A DNA stretch of 64,000 nucleotides from Sabethes cyaneus (taxonomy: Eukaryota > Arthropoda > Insecta > Diptera > Culicidae): contig NC_071354.1 in assembly GCF_943734655.1 (NCBI RefSeq), forward strand, positions 233,485,206 through 233,549,205. The letters run 5' to 3'. The notes beneath the pieces were generated by a model. It saw only the letters and a program-made list of their open reading frames with translations, ran no database searches and was not told the origin of the DNA. Shown here piece after piece: positions 10,375 to 22,489 of this stretch. Within the stretch, counting starts at the first letter, position 1, and the number at the start of each line of letters is the position of its first letter. Position numbers and translations under genes: made by a program.

Positions 10375-10984
10375 TGTGCGAAGTTAGGCACACGGACGCT
10401 TAACACGAATATTAGGCATAATGGACGTTAGGCAGAAATTAACAAAATTTCGCTTTCCTACTTGAGTCTAACATGACTTTTTTATGACTTTTTATAGACG
10501 AGTATTCAGCGAGACGGGCGCAGCTCGCGAGGGTTGCCAACACCTGTCACAGAAGCCCGAAATTTTATTTGGCTGTGACATGAAAGACCGAACCTCTATT
10601 TGGCCGAATCATAGACCAAACCACGAAAACCCGAGCCCCTACTGGGCTGAATCACGCCAAAAACTATTTTCTCGACTGTTATTGATAGACATAATATTGT
10701 CAAGGACAAAGTTAAGCTGGTTAAGCTATTATCAAAATAATTAAATGATGTTTTCATGCATTTTAGAGAAATATCAAATAATAAAAGAAAAATGCATTTG
10801 AGTAATTCTCGCTGACACGGGGCCACTACTGACACGAGGTCTTCAAATATTGGAAATTTTGCGCTTAATTGGTTGAAAATGGTTAAAAAATAAGAATTAC
10901 ACTTTTAATACCTCGAAATAATGGACCCCTCGTTCGCCATGGGGCCCTAACAGTTTCAAAAAAAGTTGAATTTTGAGCAAACCT
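10375..10984. other. Unassigned spacer
   Basis: Contains GTTAGGCACACGG, TATTAGGCATAATGG and CGTTAGGCAG words at 10383-10436, possibly one end of an unrecognised repeat. No gene is seen. Confidence 0.3.
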
Positions 10985-11500
10985 TGAGATCTATATCGTG
11001 TGATATTTTATAAATTTGCCATGAAACAACTAACAAATGACCCGGTTCTGTAAAGAAGAAGAACAGGGCTTTCAAATAGAGTGAAAATTTTTTTGGTGGC
11101 CATCTTGGATCTGGTCGCCAGATTGGATTTTATCAAAAAATCGCCGTTTTCAACATGAGACCCCCACCATTGGAAAGCTGATAAAAAATGCTACAAGAAA
11201 CAATCATAAAATTAGGTGTGTAATGGCATTAACTGAATAAAACAACCAGTTATTTGTAGCAAGGTTCACAATTTTCATATAATTATTATGATATTACCAA
11301 CATTTGCTATGAAACAAACTACAAACGGCACGGTTTCGTAAAAAGGAAAGATAGGGCTTAAAAACGAAGCGAAAAACAAATTAGCGGCCATCTTGGATTT
11401 GGCCGTCATGTTGGATTTTATCAAAAATCGCAGTTTTCGCCATGATCCCCCCAGCCCATCTTAATTTCAAGACCACCATGGGATAGCTAAGAAATGCGTT
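10985..11500. repeat. Two diverged direct copies of a ~280-bp unit
   Basis: The order ATTTGC(C/T)ATGAAACAA, CGGTT(C/T)(T/C)GTAAA, GGCCATCTTGGAT(C/T)TGG, TTGGATTTTATCAAAAA, TCGC(C/A)GTTTTC occurs at about 11020-11180 and again at about 11302-11445. Probably a repeated segment of an old transposon. Confidence 0.65.
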
Positions 11501-12033
11501 TTCTAGTGAGCATTCACGCGCTCAGTTGCCTATAGTATAATAATCACTATTTTTGCATCCAAAAATTAATCCTAATCCAAAATACTTAACACAACACACT
11601 TAACTGTAATTACAAAACTCTTAACTTTAATTCCAAAATCTGAAAAAAATTACGAAATTGCGTTATTTGACGACTTTACAAAGTAGAGGCCAATAATCAG
11701 TATACCTATAATATAATCAATATATTTCGCAACTACTAAGAGATAGACAGTTTCTATATTCAGTAAAGTTACTTATTTTACTATGTTCTGCAACTTTTGT
11801 CAAGACACTTTATGCCTTGGATGCACTAAAAAACAAAAATTTGTGTCACCCTAATAGGTGGATTCCCGGTCACCCTAAGAATGTGACAAGATGCACTTAA
11901 TAAACTTCTCGAAAGACACACCCCTTGAAAAATCATGATTTTTTTACGCTCGTGTTTTTGAGGATTGGCCCCGCTCTGCCTTCTCTTTGATTAATATCAA
12001 CAAAGTTTTCTTAAGCAATTTCATCAAATTTTT

Positions 12034-12556
12034 AGCAAATAACTTTTGACCGGTAAGACCATTTCTCATCAAATTTGGCAAATATGTTCAGAGCGTTAAG
12101 ACCTCTCGTTTGATACTAAAATAATTGAACTCACATTTGCCAAATTAAACGCCCAATCTAAAAACAAATCAATAGTGACCTATGAGGCTATAATACCATT
12201 CAAATAAGACTAATAGTGCATAAATCGGTTCAGCCATCTCGGAGAAACGTTCGACTAATTGACACTTGGTAAAACACATTTTTAAGCATAACTTTTGAAC
12301 TGCTTGTTGATTTTCAACAGAACTTTCTCAAAAACTTTGCAGTAGCAAGACCTTTCATTTGATACTAAAACTTGTTGAATTCGGCTGGGTGGTTCAAGAG
12401 AAATCGTATCACGTGATTTTTACATTTTTGCTTATAACTTTTAAACGAAACGTCGGACCGCGAAACAATTCAATAGTGATCTACAAGGCAGTAACAGCTT
12501 TCAAACAAGCTTAACGGTGATCGAATCGGTTCAGCCATCCCCGAGAAAGACTCGAC
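12034..12556. repeat. Two diverged direct copies of a ~300-bp unit
   Basis: AAGACCT(C/T)TC(G/A)TTTGATACTA and ATCGGTTCAGCCATC(T/C)C occur in the same order in 12034-12258 and 12284-12556. The second copy runs directly into the (CA)n tract, a pattern typical of transposon tails next to microsatellites. Confidence 0.65.
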
Positions 12557-12570
12557 TAAAATGGGGCGTC

Positions 12571-12690
12571 ACACACACACATACACACACACACACGCGC
12601 ACACACACGCACACGCACACACACGCACACACACGCACGCACATACGCACATACACACACACACGCACACGCGCGCGCGCACACACAGGT
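12571..12690. repeat. (CA)n / (CG)n dinucleotide tract
   Basis: About 120 bp of alternating CA with interspersed CG and TA steps. Reading frames on both strands here (for example the Thr/His-rich 12517-12744) are only the microsatellite translated. Confidence 0.95.
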
Positions 12691-12759
12691 AGGTCGAGTG
12701 ATGTGTTTCGTGCGCATCATGGGAAAACTCTCGAGTTTCTTTGAGACATGGTAAGGCTT

Positions 12760-13410
12760 GAGACAAGGTAACGGCTTATCCTCTTGAGGGGGTGATCCGT
12801 TGAGCGGGTATCGAAACGAGAGACACAATTTTTAGAAAACGTAGCCAACTCCTAGACATCGCAAATGACTTTGATATCATAGCCAACAACTTGGCGACGA
12901 CGCGACGGAGGCAATCTTCCAGACTGAAAGCGGAGTCTAGAAGAAATGGTTCCAAAATAAATACGTCGAAGACCAAATACATGAATGGAACAAGCTCAGA
13001 GGAGATAATTGGAAGCTGCTGATGGCGACGAACTAGAAGCTGTACAGATGACTTCATGTATTCGGCATCGCTGGTGACCATGCACAACAGCACTAGTACC
13101 TAAATAAATCCACCGGCGCAATCAAGCAGGAACCCAGGCCTTCTTTGCCATTCGCAAAACGCTACGATCAAGAAGAATACGTCACCGTATCAATACTGAC
13201 AATTAAGAAAATCCTCAGTAGACTAGTAGTTCTGTATGGACTTGAAGAACGTCGGAAGACAATACGACGAGAACGATTCTTTTCAATAATGCCACTGGCA
13301 TGGGGAATAGAGAGGTTCAACGTACCAGATGATTTGGACATGCATGCATGCTGCATACACGAAGTGAGAGAAGCATTATACTGGTGGCATTGAATTTGTA
13401 ATATTTTCAG
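12760..13410 (+). pseudogene. Degenerate LINE reverse-transcriptase fragment
   Basis: Conceptual plus-strand translation with many stops. DIIANNLATTR (about 12877-12910) matches the segment after the catalytic Asp-Asp box of RTE-like reverse transcriptases, and INTSKTKYMNG follows at about 12960-12985 after a frameshift. Further on, QAGTQAFFAIRKTLRS (about 13125-13165) resembles the thumb region of the same enzymes. No open frame remains. The assignment is by motif order, so the clade is inference. Confidence 0.6.
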
Positions 13411-13423
13411 CACCGGTTTTCAA

Positions 13424-13664
13424 CACTCAAAAAAATTGACACGTCGCATCCACGTGAAAAATCGTATAAACTTCTGTACAGCAAGTTACATGAACTTCAT
13501 GTACTAGTTAATGGGAAAATTGATAAAACTTACCGGGATCGCACGTAAACTGGTTAGTATGAGTGCGAGTTACCAACAATTCACGTAAATGATACATGAA
13601 AAGTGTGATGGATGAGAATTACCTAAGTTTTCATGTAAACTTGACGTGCTGATTTTTTTGAGTG
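13424..13664. mobile_element. Short MITE with CACTCAAAAAAAT ends
   Basis: The left end CACTCAAAAAAATTGACACG and the complement of the right end CACTCAAAAAAATCAGCACG share 17 of 20 bases. The 241 bp between have no coding capacity. No convincing target duplication is seen, so the superfamily is open. Confidence 0.65.
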
Positions 13665-14104
13665 AATGAATTCGATTATAAAACATTTCCGAGTGGTAAC
13701 TGTCATCGACATCCACCATCATTTCAAGTTTGCAGATTTTGGCATGTTCTACTGGCGTACCATGTTGAGTCGGAAGTGTTCTTATTTATGCATTGAGTAT
13801 TGCTTTAGGGCTTGTTTCGTTTTAGGTTGAATAAAGCTACGACTGGTGTGCAAAATTTTATGAATCGTGTCGTTACAGGCTGATAGATTTCGTGTAATAT
13901 TAATCTTTGATAGTGAATTCATGGAATTTGAAACCAATTTTACAATATATCATTTCACATTCAATGAAAACTTCAATTTTTTTACTTTCGTTGCAAAATA
14001 CGACGCCGACGGTTGCGTCGATATTCATTCGAGACAAGAGAATAATATTTACTGAATAACGGCGTGTATTGTAGTCTTAATGAAACGCTACTGAATTTGA
14101 GTTG

Positions 14105-14222
14105 AGCCCCAGACACAATGCATACGGATTTTACTACGTTGCGGAAATTTGACAGAAAACCCATGTAAAAACTGTCAAATTGCCGCAACGTAGTAAAATC
14201 CGTATGCATTGTGTTTGGGGCT
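14105..14222. mobile_element. Near-perfect 51-bp hairpin (palindromic MITE or hairpin locus)
   Basis: The arms 14105-14155 and 14172-14222 are inverted copies with only two mismatches around a 16-nt loop, with ends AGCCCC and GGGGCT. AGTTG occurs just before (14100-14104) and a few bases after (14227-14231), which may be a target duplication or chance. The low divergence in decayed surroundings suggests a young insertion. Confidence 0.75.
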
Positions 14223-14229
14223 TTATAGT

Positions 14230-17200
14230 TGCGAGAAATGATAAAGTCGCTGCGGCTAAATTGGGCCCAATTTCTATAGTGGCCGAAATAGCCTGCACAG
14301 AGATTAGATGCTTTTCAAAAACAGATCAACAGAGAGACCGATGGATAACGTGTCCGTATTGCCTAGATACTGGCTCATTGAAGATTACTAGTTTTGCAGT
14401 GACAACAGCTTGCTGCTGGCGCTAGTGTATCATTGAATCGTTCATATACATTAGCACCAGAAGCAAGTGGTTGTCACTCAAATACTCGTTATGTCAACAC
14501 GATAGAAGAGTTTCAGGGGCAACTGCATCACATCTTGGTAGTAGTGTAAATAAAGCACTATATGCTGAAATTAAAAGCAAAATGCTGCAGATTGCTAGTG
14601 AATGAAAATTGATTTATATTTTCATATCAGAGGGGAATTTTGTGTTCTTCCGTGATGAAAAGAAGTAGAATTGTTCTGTGACATCACATTCACAGCTGTT
14701 TAGTTGCTAGAATAAGTAAACGTGATCATAATTGTGTGATTTCCAAACCATCATTAAGAGCGGATACGCGTAAGCGATTGTTGCTGGTTTTTTCAGCCTG
14801 ATTACGTGCCAGTGAAAACAGTGGTTTTGATGTTTATTGACCAAAATTTAGCAAATTACTCACATTTTTATGAAAATAGTTACAACACATTAAAGCTTAT
14901 GAGTGCTACATTTGTTTCAGTATTGTTATATAGCGGCAAAGTTTTTATTTGGAAAAGCGCAGCAAAAAAGGTAATGTATGCCGAATTTAGTAGCGTGCTG
15001 GAAATACCCTCCCGTACCCTATGTGAAGATGAATTATGGGGAGCTTTCCGGACAAAAGTTTCATGGTCGAGGTGATGTCTCTAGCAAGTTCGAATTCATT
15101 TTTGCCAATAAATTCGCAAGAAAGCTTCCGGTATTTGCAACTGCGGACGAAAACTCCATGTGTTCATGACAAATAAGACCATAGATTCCAAAATGTAAAA
15201 GCAGAAGTTCCTGGACATGATTCCGATGACTCCATTTTCTAACCGTCCAGATTTTAAATAACACGAGCTTTAATTCGAAACAAATTATTACCTGAAATTG
15301 AACAAGTTAGTTCGAAAACAGACACTGATGAAGCCTGCAACTCGTAGGCGAAATACGTATCTGTCGCGAATAAATAGTAGAATTTAATTGGAAAAGTTTT
15401 CTTTTTATTTAATTTCGTATTCTACTAAGACGCTCCAAAAACTTCAGACAAATTATTCGGTAAGAGAATAATTGTGTAAATTATTGCGAATGTCGATTCA
15501 AACTGATTTGCGACTTCGCGTGGTATACTTCGTTGAACAAACTCCTCAACTAGCCTCGAGATTCCATGCAAGTGCAGCAAAGCGGTCGTTGCATATTCAA
15601 ATCACGACTGGGGGTGAGCGCTTATTGTTAGAATCAGTACGGTTCGGGCGTAAACCCTGCAATTATTTATGTCCTGTACACGCCTATAAACCAGATGGCC
15701 CTCTAAGTACACCAAATAGAAAGAAAAAATACCATTAAATCCTTAAAACGACATGCAGCACTACTATGTCTGTCCTATTCTGTCGTCGCGTTAAAAATAA
15801 TGGTTTTGTTGCGGAAGAGAAAGCATTTTGTCTTACCAAGAAAGTTTTAATGCGCACAATTTCGAGCCATATTTCACAAAAAGTTATATCGGATGCTCGC
15901 TAAACTTAGGTACGTACCTAATCGCTGGCAATTTATCACACTATAATTTCGAAACGTTTGAAAGTGGTGCGCTTTAAAAGCGAGAACTTTAGGGCCTGAA
16001 GTAGTTGAAACCGGGCAACTTTTCACTTGTATATTGTTTCTTCAACTCTAGAAGCGGATTTTTTGCATTCGAACTGGGGACGCACGGTGAATACACTGCG
16101 ATAACCTCTATGCCTGACTTTTATTTAAAACGAGATAAACTTAAAATACTTTTAACTTCATCTATTCTTTGGATCTAAGGACCTATCGAATAAATTGGAG
16201 ACCGTTTAAAAGAAACGCAGACCTTTAGTACCTAAACATATTGGTAAGTTAGAAAAAAAAGTAAGACACTCTAGAAACAAATTATTTCTATGATCTTTTT
16301 TTGAAATTGTGAGGGCTCTCACAAAACAAACAAAATTTACTCTAGATCTGAAGTTCATCCATTTTGCATTTAACAAATTTTTATTTCAGTTTTTTGAAAA
16401 CCATTAACTATACCGTACGACTTCAAGTTCCTACTTGTACATGCTTTTTCTTTGCCGAAAACGGAAAACTTTTCCGCATAACGATTGGCATCGCAAAGTT
16501 GACACACTACGATAACCGCAAGCATAAGTGAAACATATTCAAATAACTGCAGCGAGCAGGTTTTAAAGCCAGTGTGTATTCCGAATCCGGACTCTGCAGC
16601 GAGCATTGTGTTCCTTTAAAGCAGGTGTCTGTTATATGTGACTCGCTATATAAGACATTTCGGCATTTTCTTTGAGTAATCGCAGTCAAATTAATTATAG
16701 CTTCCTTATGGATGGAGTAAATGCTGTTGTGATAAAACGAAAAATTATTTTTCAATTTCAATAACTGGAAATAGACTGGCCAGGGGGACCTAAACCCGCA
16801 GCTTTCGATTGCCTTTCGAGTGCCTTTCCAATTACACCACCACCCAGTTTACAGCATCCAATCAAATGCCAATAAAGCGGTCATGTCTCAGACATAATGT
16901 TCTGTTTTTCCCTTAATTTAGTCTCGAGAAAGATAAAATTATCGGGCTGGCATTCTGCAAAGTGGAAACTGTAACAAACTTCCGTACCTCAAAAATAGGT
17001 TGTCTTTTTTGACGCACTTAAAGACATAGGGGAGAACAACCATTCGTTCCATTCTTAGCCATATGCTGCGTTTAAATTCTTTTTATACAACAGTTTTTGT
17101 CTTTGCATGCAACCGTGCATCCCGAATTTTATGATACTTTTCACTTACCTAACTGGAAATCACCATTCGGACTTCTTTATGATGACGGTATTGTGTTTAA

Positions 17201-17690
17201 TTTCTTCAGTCAGCTAATCAGGTCTGGTCGAATGTTTTGGTATCATGACTCTCCTTCTGCAGCAGCATGACCACCCGATCTTTTGCATACACTAGCCTAA
17301 AACATAGCAAAGTTTAAACAAAAGCCTTACCTCATATCGAATGCATAATACTATGAGACTCGTACGATCTCTGTGGCCAAACATACCCTATAGATGGCTC
17401 CATAGCATTGTTTTGATTTGGCTCGTAATTTTGTATTCTCATTCTAACATGCTACACTTCACGACACTCGTGAAGCAGTTTAAAACACCTACGCAGAAAC
17501 TCAAATGTTCGATGGCTTCCACACACAGCATCTAATTCTCCTGTATAAAAAATTACCGTTTATATTAATTGTGATATAATATGGTAGACAAATCCAAGAT
17601 ATTTGCTTATTATGGTTGAGTAACTTTCCTGCAAAACAAAAATATTTATCTCACCTGATCATCACCGGCCTCTATCAGGCCGATAATGAA
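14230..17690. other. Mostly unannotatable AT-rich DNA
   Basis: No gene is supported. A block at about 15300-15430 has GATGAAGCCTGCAACTCG, GGCGAAATACGTATCTGTCG and TAGTAGAATTTAATT with a partial inverted partner ATTTCGTATTCTACTA, which reads like a retroposon 3' end. A segment near 16765-16880 (GGGGGACCTAAACCCGCAG) weakly resembles a SINE head. Neither is firm. Confidence 0.3.
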
Positions 17691-17694
17691 TTAA

Positions 17695-17850
17695 ATCAAT
17701 CAATTTTGTAGATTTCGATCGAAAAAGCATTGATGCGCACAAATCTAAACCATGTGCTAAATTATGGAATCTACCACAGGGTAGCATCCCGTGACCACTG
17801 TTGTTCATGTGGACGGTTGTGTATGTATTTTTGAGCTCCGTCTAAAATAG
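17695..17850 (+). pseudogene. Possible reverse-transcriptase scrap
   Basis: Conceptual translation gives FVDF followed, after about 25 residues, by LPQGSIP, a stop and PLLF. That resembles the palm motifs FVDFxKAFD and G(V/L)PQGSxLGPLLF of non-LTR retrotransposons at a shortened distance. No other motif supports it. Confidence 0.3.
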
Positions 17851-18154
17851 GCTGTTTACTACTTGAACCGCTGTTGGAAGTTTTTATCGAATGATATAAC
17901 CGAATTTAGCGTCAATCAAGAGCCTGAAATAGGCGACGATCCACTAAAAAGTTCATCGTGTTGTTATTCGGCAAGTCAAGGTGTAGAGCTAGTATTCGAT
18001 CTTCATCGTTCCTCCACTAGAATTATAGATACGGGTATGTTTTTCCTGGAAACAGTGGAAAATAGAGAAATACTCAATCAAAATCAGGAACAGTGGTTGG
18101 GAAATTTGCTGTTTAAGTATTTACACTGAACACCAGCGAGTTCATCATACAACG

Positions 18155-18341
18155 AAAGGCGTATAAGTCCTTTCTAAGACTATCTTTATCGACAAACTTC
18201 ACAGCCGGCTATTAGAGTACAGGACAGTTACGAGGCTAGTGCAATAATCCTACTGACTCTATCTAGCAGCACCGTCTAGCCGAGATTCGAACATACGAGG
18301 ACTGGCTTGCTAGAACAACATCATACCTCGAAACCAACTAA
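18155..18341 (-). mobile_element. tRNA-derived SINE, family 1, copy C
   Basis: The minus strand reads TCGAGGTATGATG, then the B box GTTCGAATCTCGGCT, CTGCTAGATAGAGTCAGTAG, TACTCTAATAGCCGGCTGTG and GTTTGTCGATAAAGA. Head and tail match the other family-1 copies. Confidence 0.75.
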
Positions 18342-18839
18342 GCGGTTCTTACGACTGGGGTGAAAGATTATTGTTCATCCATTCATCACACAACGTAAGC
18401 ATTTTGATATACAACTTTGAAAAATTTTAAAGATTCGGCCGAACAAACTGCGAATCACTGCCGGAGCTTTAAGCAGATAAATAAGATTGCCAGCTATGAA
18501 TTTTTTACGCTATTATATCACGCATACGCTCCTCATCACATCGTGAAAACTAACGGAGTGGTCACCGAGCCGAGACTGACGGTCAAGGACTTGTTGGAGA
18601 ATGGGAACGGTTGTCATGTTCAATCAGTTAAGACACTTGATTGCTAGTAATTTCACACAGTATCGTAGGACAAAGAGAACTAAAAGTATGCCCCATTTTC
18701 TGAGTAATTTTCGCTTGATCAGCTCTGCCCAGCTACACTGAACGCTCTACTTAGCTAACTGAACGTCAAACTGAACGCCTCTTGTTACTTTTAGTAACTT
18801 CCTAGTTAGTAGATTTCAAAACACTACAAAAAACGACCA

Positions 18840-19300
18840 ATGTCGTTAAAAAATGCTAAGAAGACGACAAAGTTTGCAAAAAACGACGATGAATATACGA
18901 CAGAAAAACGACAAAAGAACGATAAAAGGCAGCAAAAAGCGGCAAAAAAGTGATGAAAAGACTACAACAAAAAAGATGACAAACACGATGAAAATTTGCC
19001 AAAATGACGACAACAAATGCCAAAAACAGACATCCAAAAAAGGTGTCTGATGATGAAAAAACCAAAAAACGACAAAGATGATAAAAATACGACAGAAAGA
19101 TTGCAAAGAAACGATAAAAATTGATCGAGAGACATCAACAAGATAACAAAAAGACGACGAAAGACAGCTAATAGATGACGAAGAGAGACAACAGAATTAG
19201 CACGAAAATGTGACAAGAAGCAGGTGGAAACACAGAGAGACGACAAAAATACGGTGAAAACACGCCGAAAAATGCCAAAGAAGCAACAAAACATGCCTTT
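18840..19300. repeat. AAAACGACAAAA-type degenerate array, copy 1
   Basis: Purine-rich on the plus strand with recurring ACGACAAAAAACGACGA-like words of roughly 12-15 bp spacing. The same array type lies at 22197-22440 in this orientation and at 53180-53590 and 58066-58500 in the opposite one. Phe/Leu/Ser-rich minus-strand frames are composition artefacts. Confidence 0.7.
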
Positions 19301-19679
19301 ACCTATATTATGTTAGTCTATATATCAGCGTTTCTAAATGGGGGCTCACAAAACGTAACCTTTTACGGGAACCATCTATATCGATTCAAGTCTTTTTTTC
19401 ACGGTTTATTTTTACGATTTTTGGATTAACGCGATATTTTTACATCATTTTAGGAATTACCGATGCTTTTTCAGCGATTTTTTACTTCGATCGGTCTTGT
19501 CAACAGCTCTTGGATTTAAAATAGCTTTTGACGCGGTTTTGCAAGACGATTTTTGAATTAACACAATAAACCGTGTTATAAAATTGGTTGTCTTTTACGT
19601 GGTTTTCTTTTACGCGGCACCCCGTTTGCCCTGTGTAAAAAAAGATTTTAGTGTATATGAAAGTGAGCGTAAGTTTGCA

Positions 19680-21180
19680 TATTCGTATATTTCGCCATAA
19701 CTCCAGAACGCCTTGACCGTTTTCCACCAAACTTTGCACACTTGTTCCTTGATATACAGGGATCAACACTGGAGGTTTGACAAAAGGGGGAGCAAGGGGG
19801 TGAAGGTCCAAATAAGTAAAATGGGTTGCGTTTCTTCTACATTTAGACCGATTGCAGTTGCACAAGTGCTTGCATAGTTGCTTGGAGATAATAAAGCGGG
19901 GGGTTTTGGGGAGGCGGAATATGGGAGGAGAGGTCCGAGGAGAGATATAGGGTTTATTTCTAATTCCCGTCGTAGTAAGTAAAGCCATTCTAATTTTCAT
20001 CATTTGTTGGATGGATTTAATGAATTCTCCAAAAGTTCTTGTGCTGATTTGACTAAAACACACTTACCTTTCGATCCGTGACCTTTCAAATTCCTAAAAC
20101 CGATTATTAAAGCATAATTTTGAAATTACGCAACTGACTTTATTTCTTAAATTCGTCGTACCGTTTTAAAATCCGTCCATCAAAATTTTTCATCGTCCGA
20201 ACTAAAAATCACAACAATGTTTACGAAGCTAACGCGCATGTATTTGTGTAGAACGGCATGACAAATGTTATTCTGCAAAATTTCTACAGGTCAGGCAAGT
20301 TTTCCTGGCTGTAGTATAACGACAATGCCTTGCGTGAGTTATTTTCATTTATGAATGACGGAAATTAAAACGATTAGTCGACATTGTCTTCTTCGTCGCT
20401 CGAAAAAACGTAGAAAACTTGGCTGGTAGAACGTCTTGAATGATAAAACGCATTTAAATAGATCTCAGCTCACTTTAATTGATCGCGTGTGATAGACAAC
20501 AAACTAAAATATTAGGGAATAACTAGTTTTGCATTGTGTGTCATAAAAATGCTGATATTTTTAATAATTTGTGTTGGATAGGACGGGAATAGGCAATTAC
20601 GACGAAGCAGCAACATACCCTATGAAACAAGGCTTTGTTTCTCTTCCATTATATGAATTTTCAAAGATCAAACAGAAGTATAATGGGCGACGTGATAGAA
20701 GTGGGAGCTGATTGGGAGGGAGTTAACAGGAGAGTCCCGACGAGGAACGTGAGTATGAATATTTGTTCAGCCATAACTCTGAAACGCCTGAACGATTCTT
20801 CGTGAAACTTGACACATATGTTCCTTGACATAAAACAAACAGCGTAGTGGGTTGAGAAAAGGGAGAAAGTGGTCCCCAACAAAGCTGCATTCGGAACAGA
20901 TAGATAGCAGTTGTACAATACACAAATAAACAAATGGCTGAACTACAAGAATAGATTTCTGAAAAAGGAAATAGGATGGCCATTGACAAGGCTGAAGTTC
21001 AAAAATGTAAAAAAAACCTTTGTCACGCTTTGTAGGGATTGTAGGGAAAAGAAGACAAACTTACAAGTGGCTGAGGGACAACAGGAGGAGGGAGCTTACA
21101 AAGTATAGACCCATTCAAATGAAGGAAAAGGGTTTTGTTTCTTGCATTATGATAAATTTCGTTACGATAGCAAACGTACA
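19680..21180. repeat. Related ~250-bp segments of an old repeat
   Basis: Around 19678-19800 and again 20742-20870 the order (A/T)GT(A)AG/GAGT-TATG-ATATT, GCCATAACTC(C/T), GAACGCCT(T)GA(A)CG, AACTT(T)G(C/A)CAC, TGTTCCTTGA(T/C)AT recurs, followed by G-rich blocks. The wording resembles the minisatellite units of Helitron-like element 45083-47844 but is not the same family. Confidence 0.45.
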
Positions 21181-21203
21181 AGTTACTGGGAGAAGAAGGG
21201 GTA

Positions 21204-22172
21204 GGGGAATTATGTATAACGTGCCCCCCGTGGCCAATGTGCCCCCCCTTCGTTTTTCGCTAAACAAGCGAAATTAAAATGCAAAACCACCCAGAAACCA
21301 TAGTATTTGATGGAACTAGCCTACTATGCAAGTATGACAGTTGTCACATGCTGTAAAAACAAAACAAAAATAAATTTGTTTTTGAGCAGCTTCCGATGTA
21401 ACTTTTGGCGTCATTTCCATAAGCTATTTTCTTGTCAAAATCTGTAAATAACCGGTTGTTGCGATTCGATTGCGTAAAGTGAACTTCAAAATGACATCCC
21501 TGCTAAAAATAACGGAATGAAACGCTTGACTTGCTTTAACATTTAATATTTTTTCAAATAAGTAAAAGCAGGCCAAAATGCCCCACTTGCGGTGGTGCAA
21601 TTTGCCCCCCTTGCAAATGTGGCTTTAAAACTATGTAAACAGATCTAAGTTGAAGTCGATTGCCATTATTTAATTCAATTAGTATTGTAGAGTAACCGTG
21701 GTGGGAATAATTTATTACCAACGTCCAAATTCTAGGTAATTCAACTACCCGGTACAAAACGCCACAGCTGCGTATAATGTGCCCCATGCAGAAAAGAAAA
21801 AGTGCACCAGAAGGCCGAAACTAGGTTTATTTTACATAAAATAACGATATTTTGCAAAACAAAGGAAATAGTTTTACTTTCTACAAAATAGAGTTGGTCT
21901 GTCACTGGTAGAAATACTCAAATTACCGCATTGGGCATATTATACCGCAGGTGGGGCATTTTACCCCGCGCAGACGAGAAACACAACATTTAGGTGCTTT
22001 TATTAAATAATTCCTAGCATGTTTATTCCACAATACTAAATGAAATAAACAATTGCAATTGGTTGTCAGCTTAAGTACCAACATATACACGTAGTTGTAA
22101 CGTTAATTTGGGGAAGTATAACGGAGATATATCCATTTATTCTTAGGGGGGGCACATTATACACTTTTCCCC
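21204..22172. mobile_element. Non-autonomous TIR element, GTGCCCCCC family
   Basis: Flanked by TA (21202-21203, 22173-22174). The left end GGGGAATTATGTATAACGTG and the complement of the right end GGGGAAAAGTGTATAATGTG are followed on both sides by six or more C. Related words (GTGCCCC, GGGGCATTTTACCCC) recur internally at about 21578, 21600, 21775-21790 and 21950-21970. It is 969 bp with no credible coding frame. Confidence 0.8.
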
Positions 22173-22196
22173 TACTGAGTAGGATTGGGCAATCAG

Positions 22197-22440
22197 CTAG
22201 TTGCTATATATGGATGTAGAGAAGACGATGAAGAAACGATAAAAATACGGCAACACAGTGATAAGAAATGCCAAAAAACTACTACAAATGGCGATAAAAT
22301 TACGCCATCAAGAACAGTTACAACACCATAAAAGACTATAAAAAACGACAACAAACAGGCGTTAAAAAGACAACAAAAAAAGATAAGAAAACAACAACTA
22401 ATGGCGACTACAGAATACATATAACAAAAAAGACGATCAC
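22197..22440. repeat. AAAACGACAAAA-type degenerate array, copy 2
   Basis: Same composition and orientation as 18840-19300. It fills the gap between two TA-flanked elements. Confidence 0.6.
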
Positions 22441-22489
22441 ACATTTAGGCGATGTTCATGGTTCATTCGTGTAAAACGAAAGTCTAGTA

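Noticed and set aside
12517..12828. Thr/His-rich and Cys/Val-rich frames
   Set aside because: Translated (CA)n microsatellite.
19500..20063. 187-codon minus-strand frame
   Set aside because: Lies in decayed repeat DNA and has no domain, codon bias or splice context.
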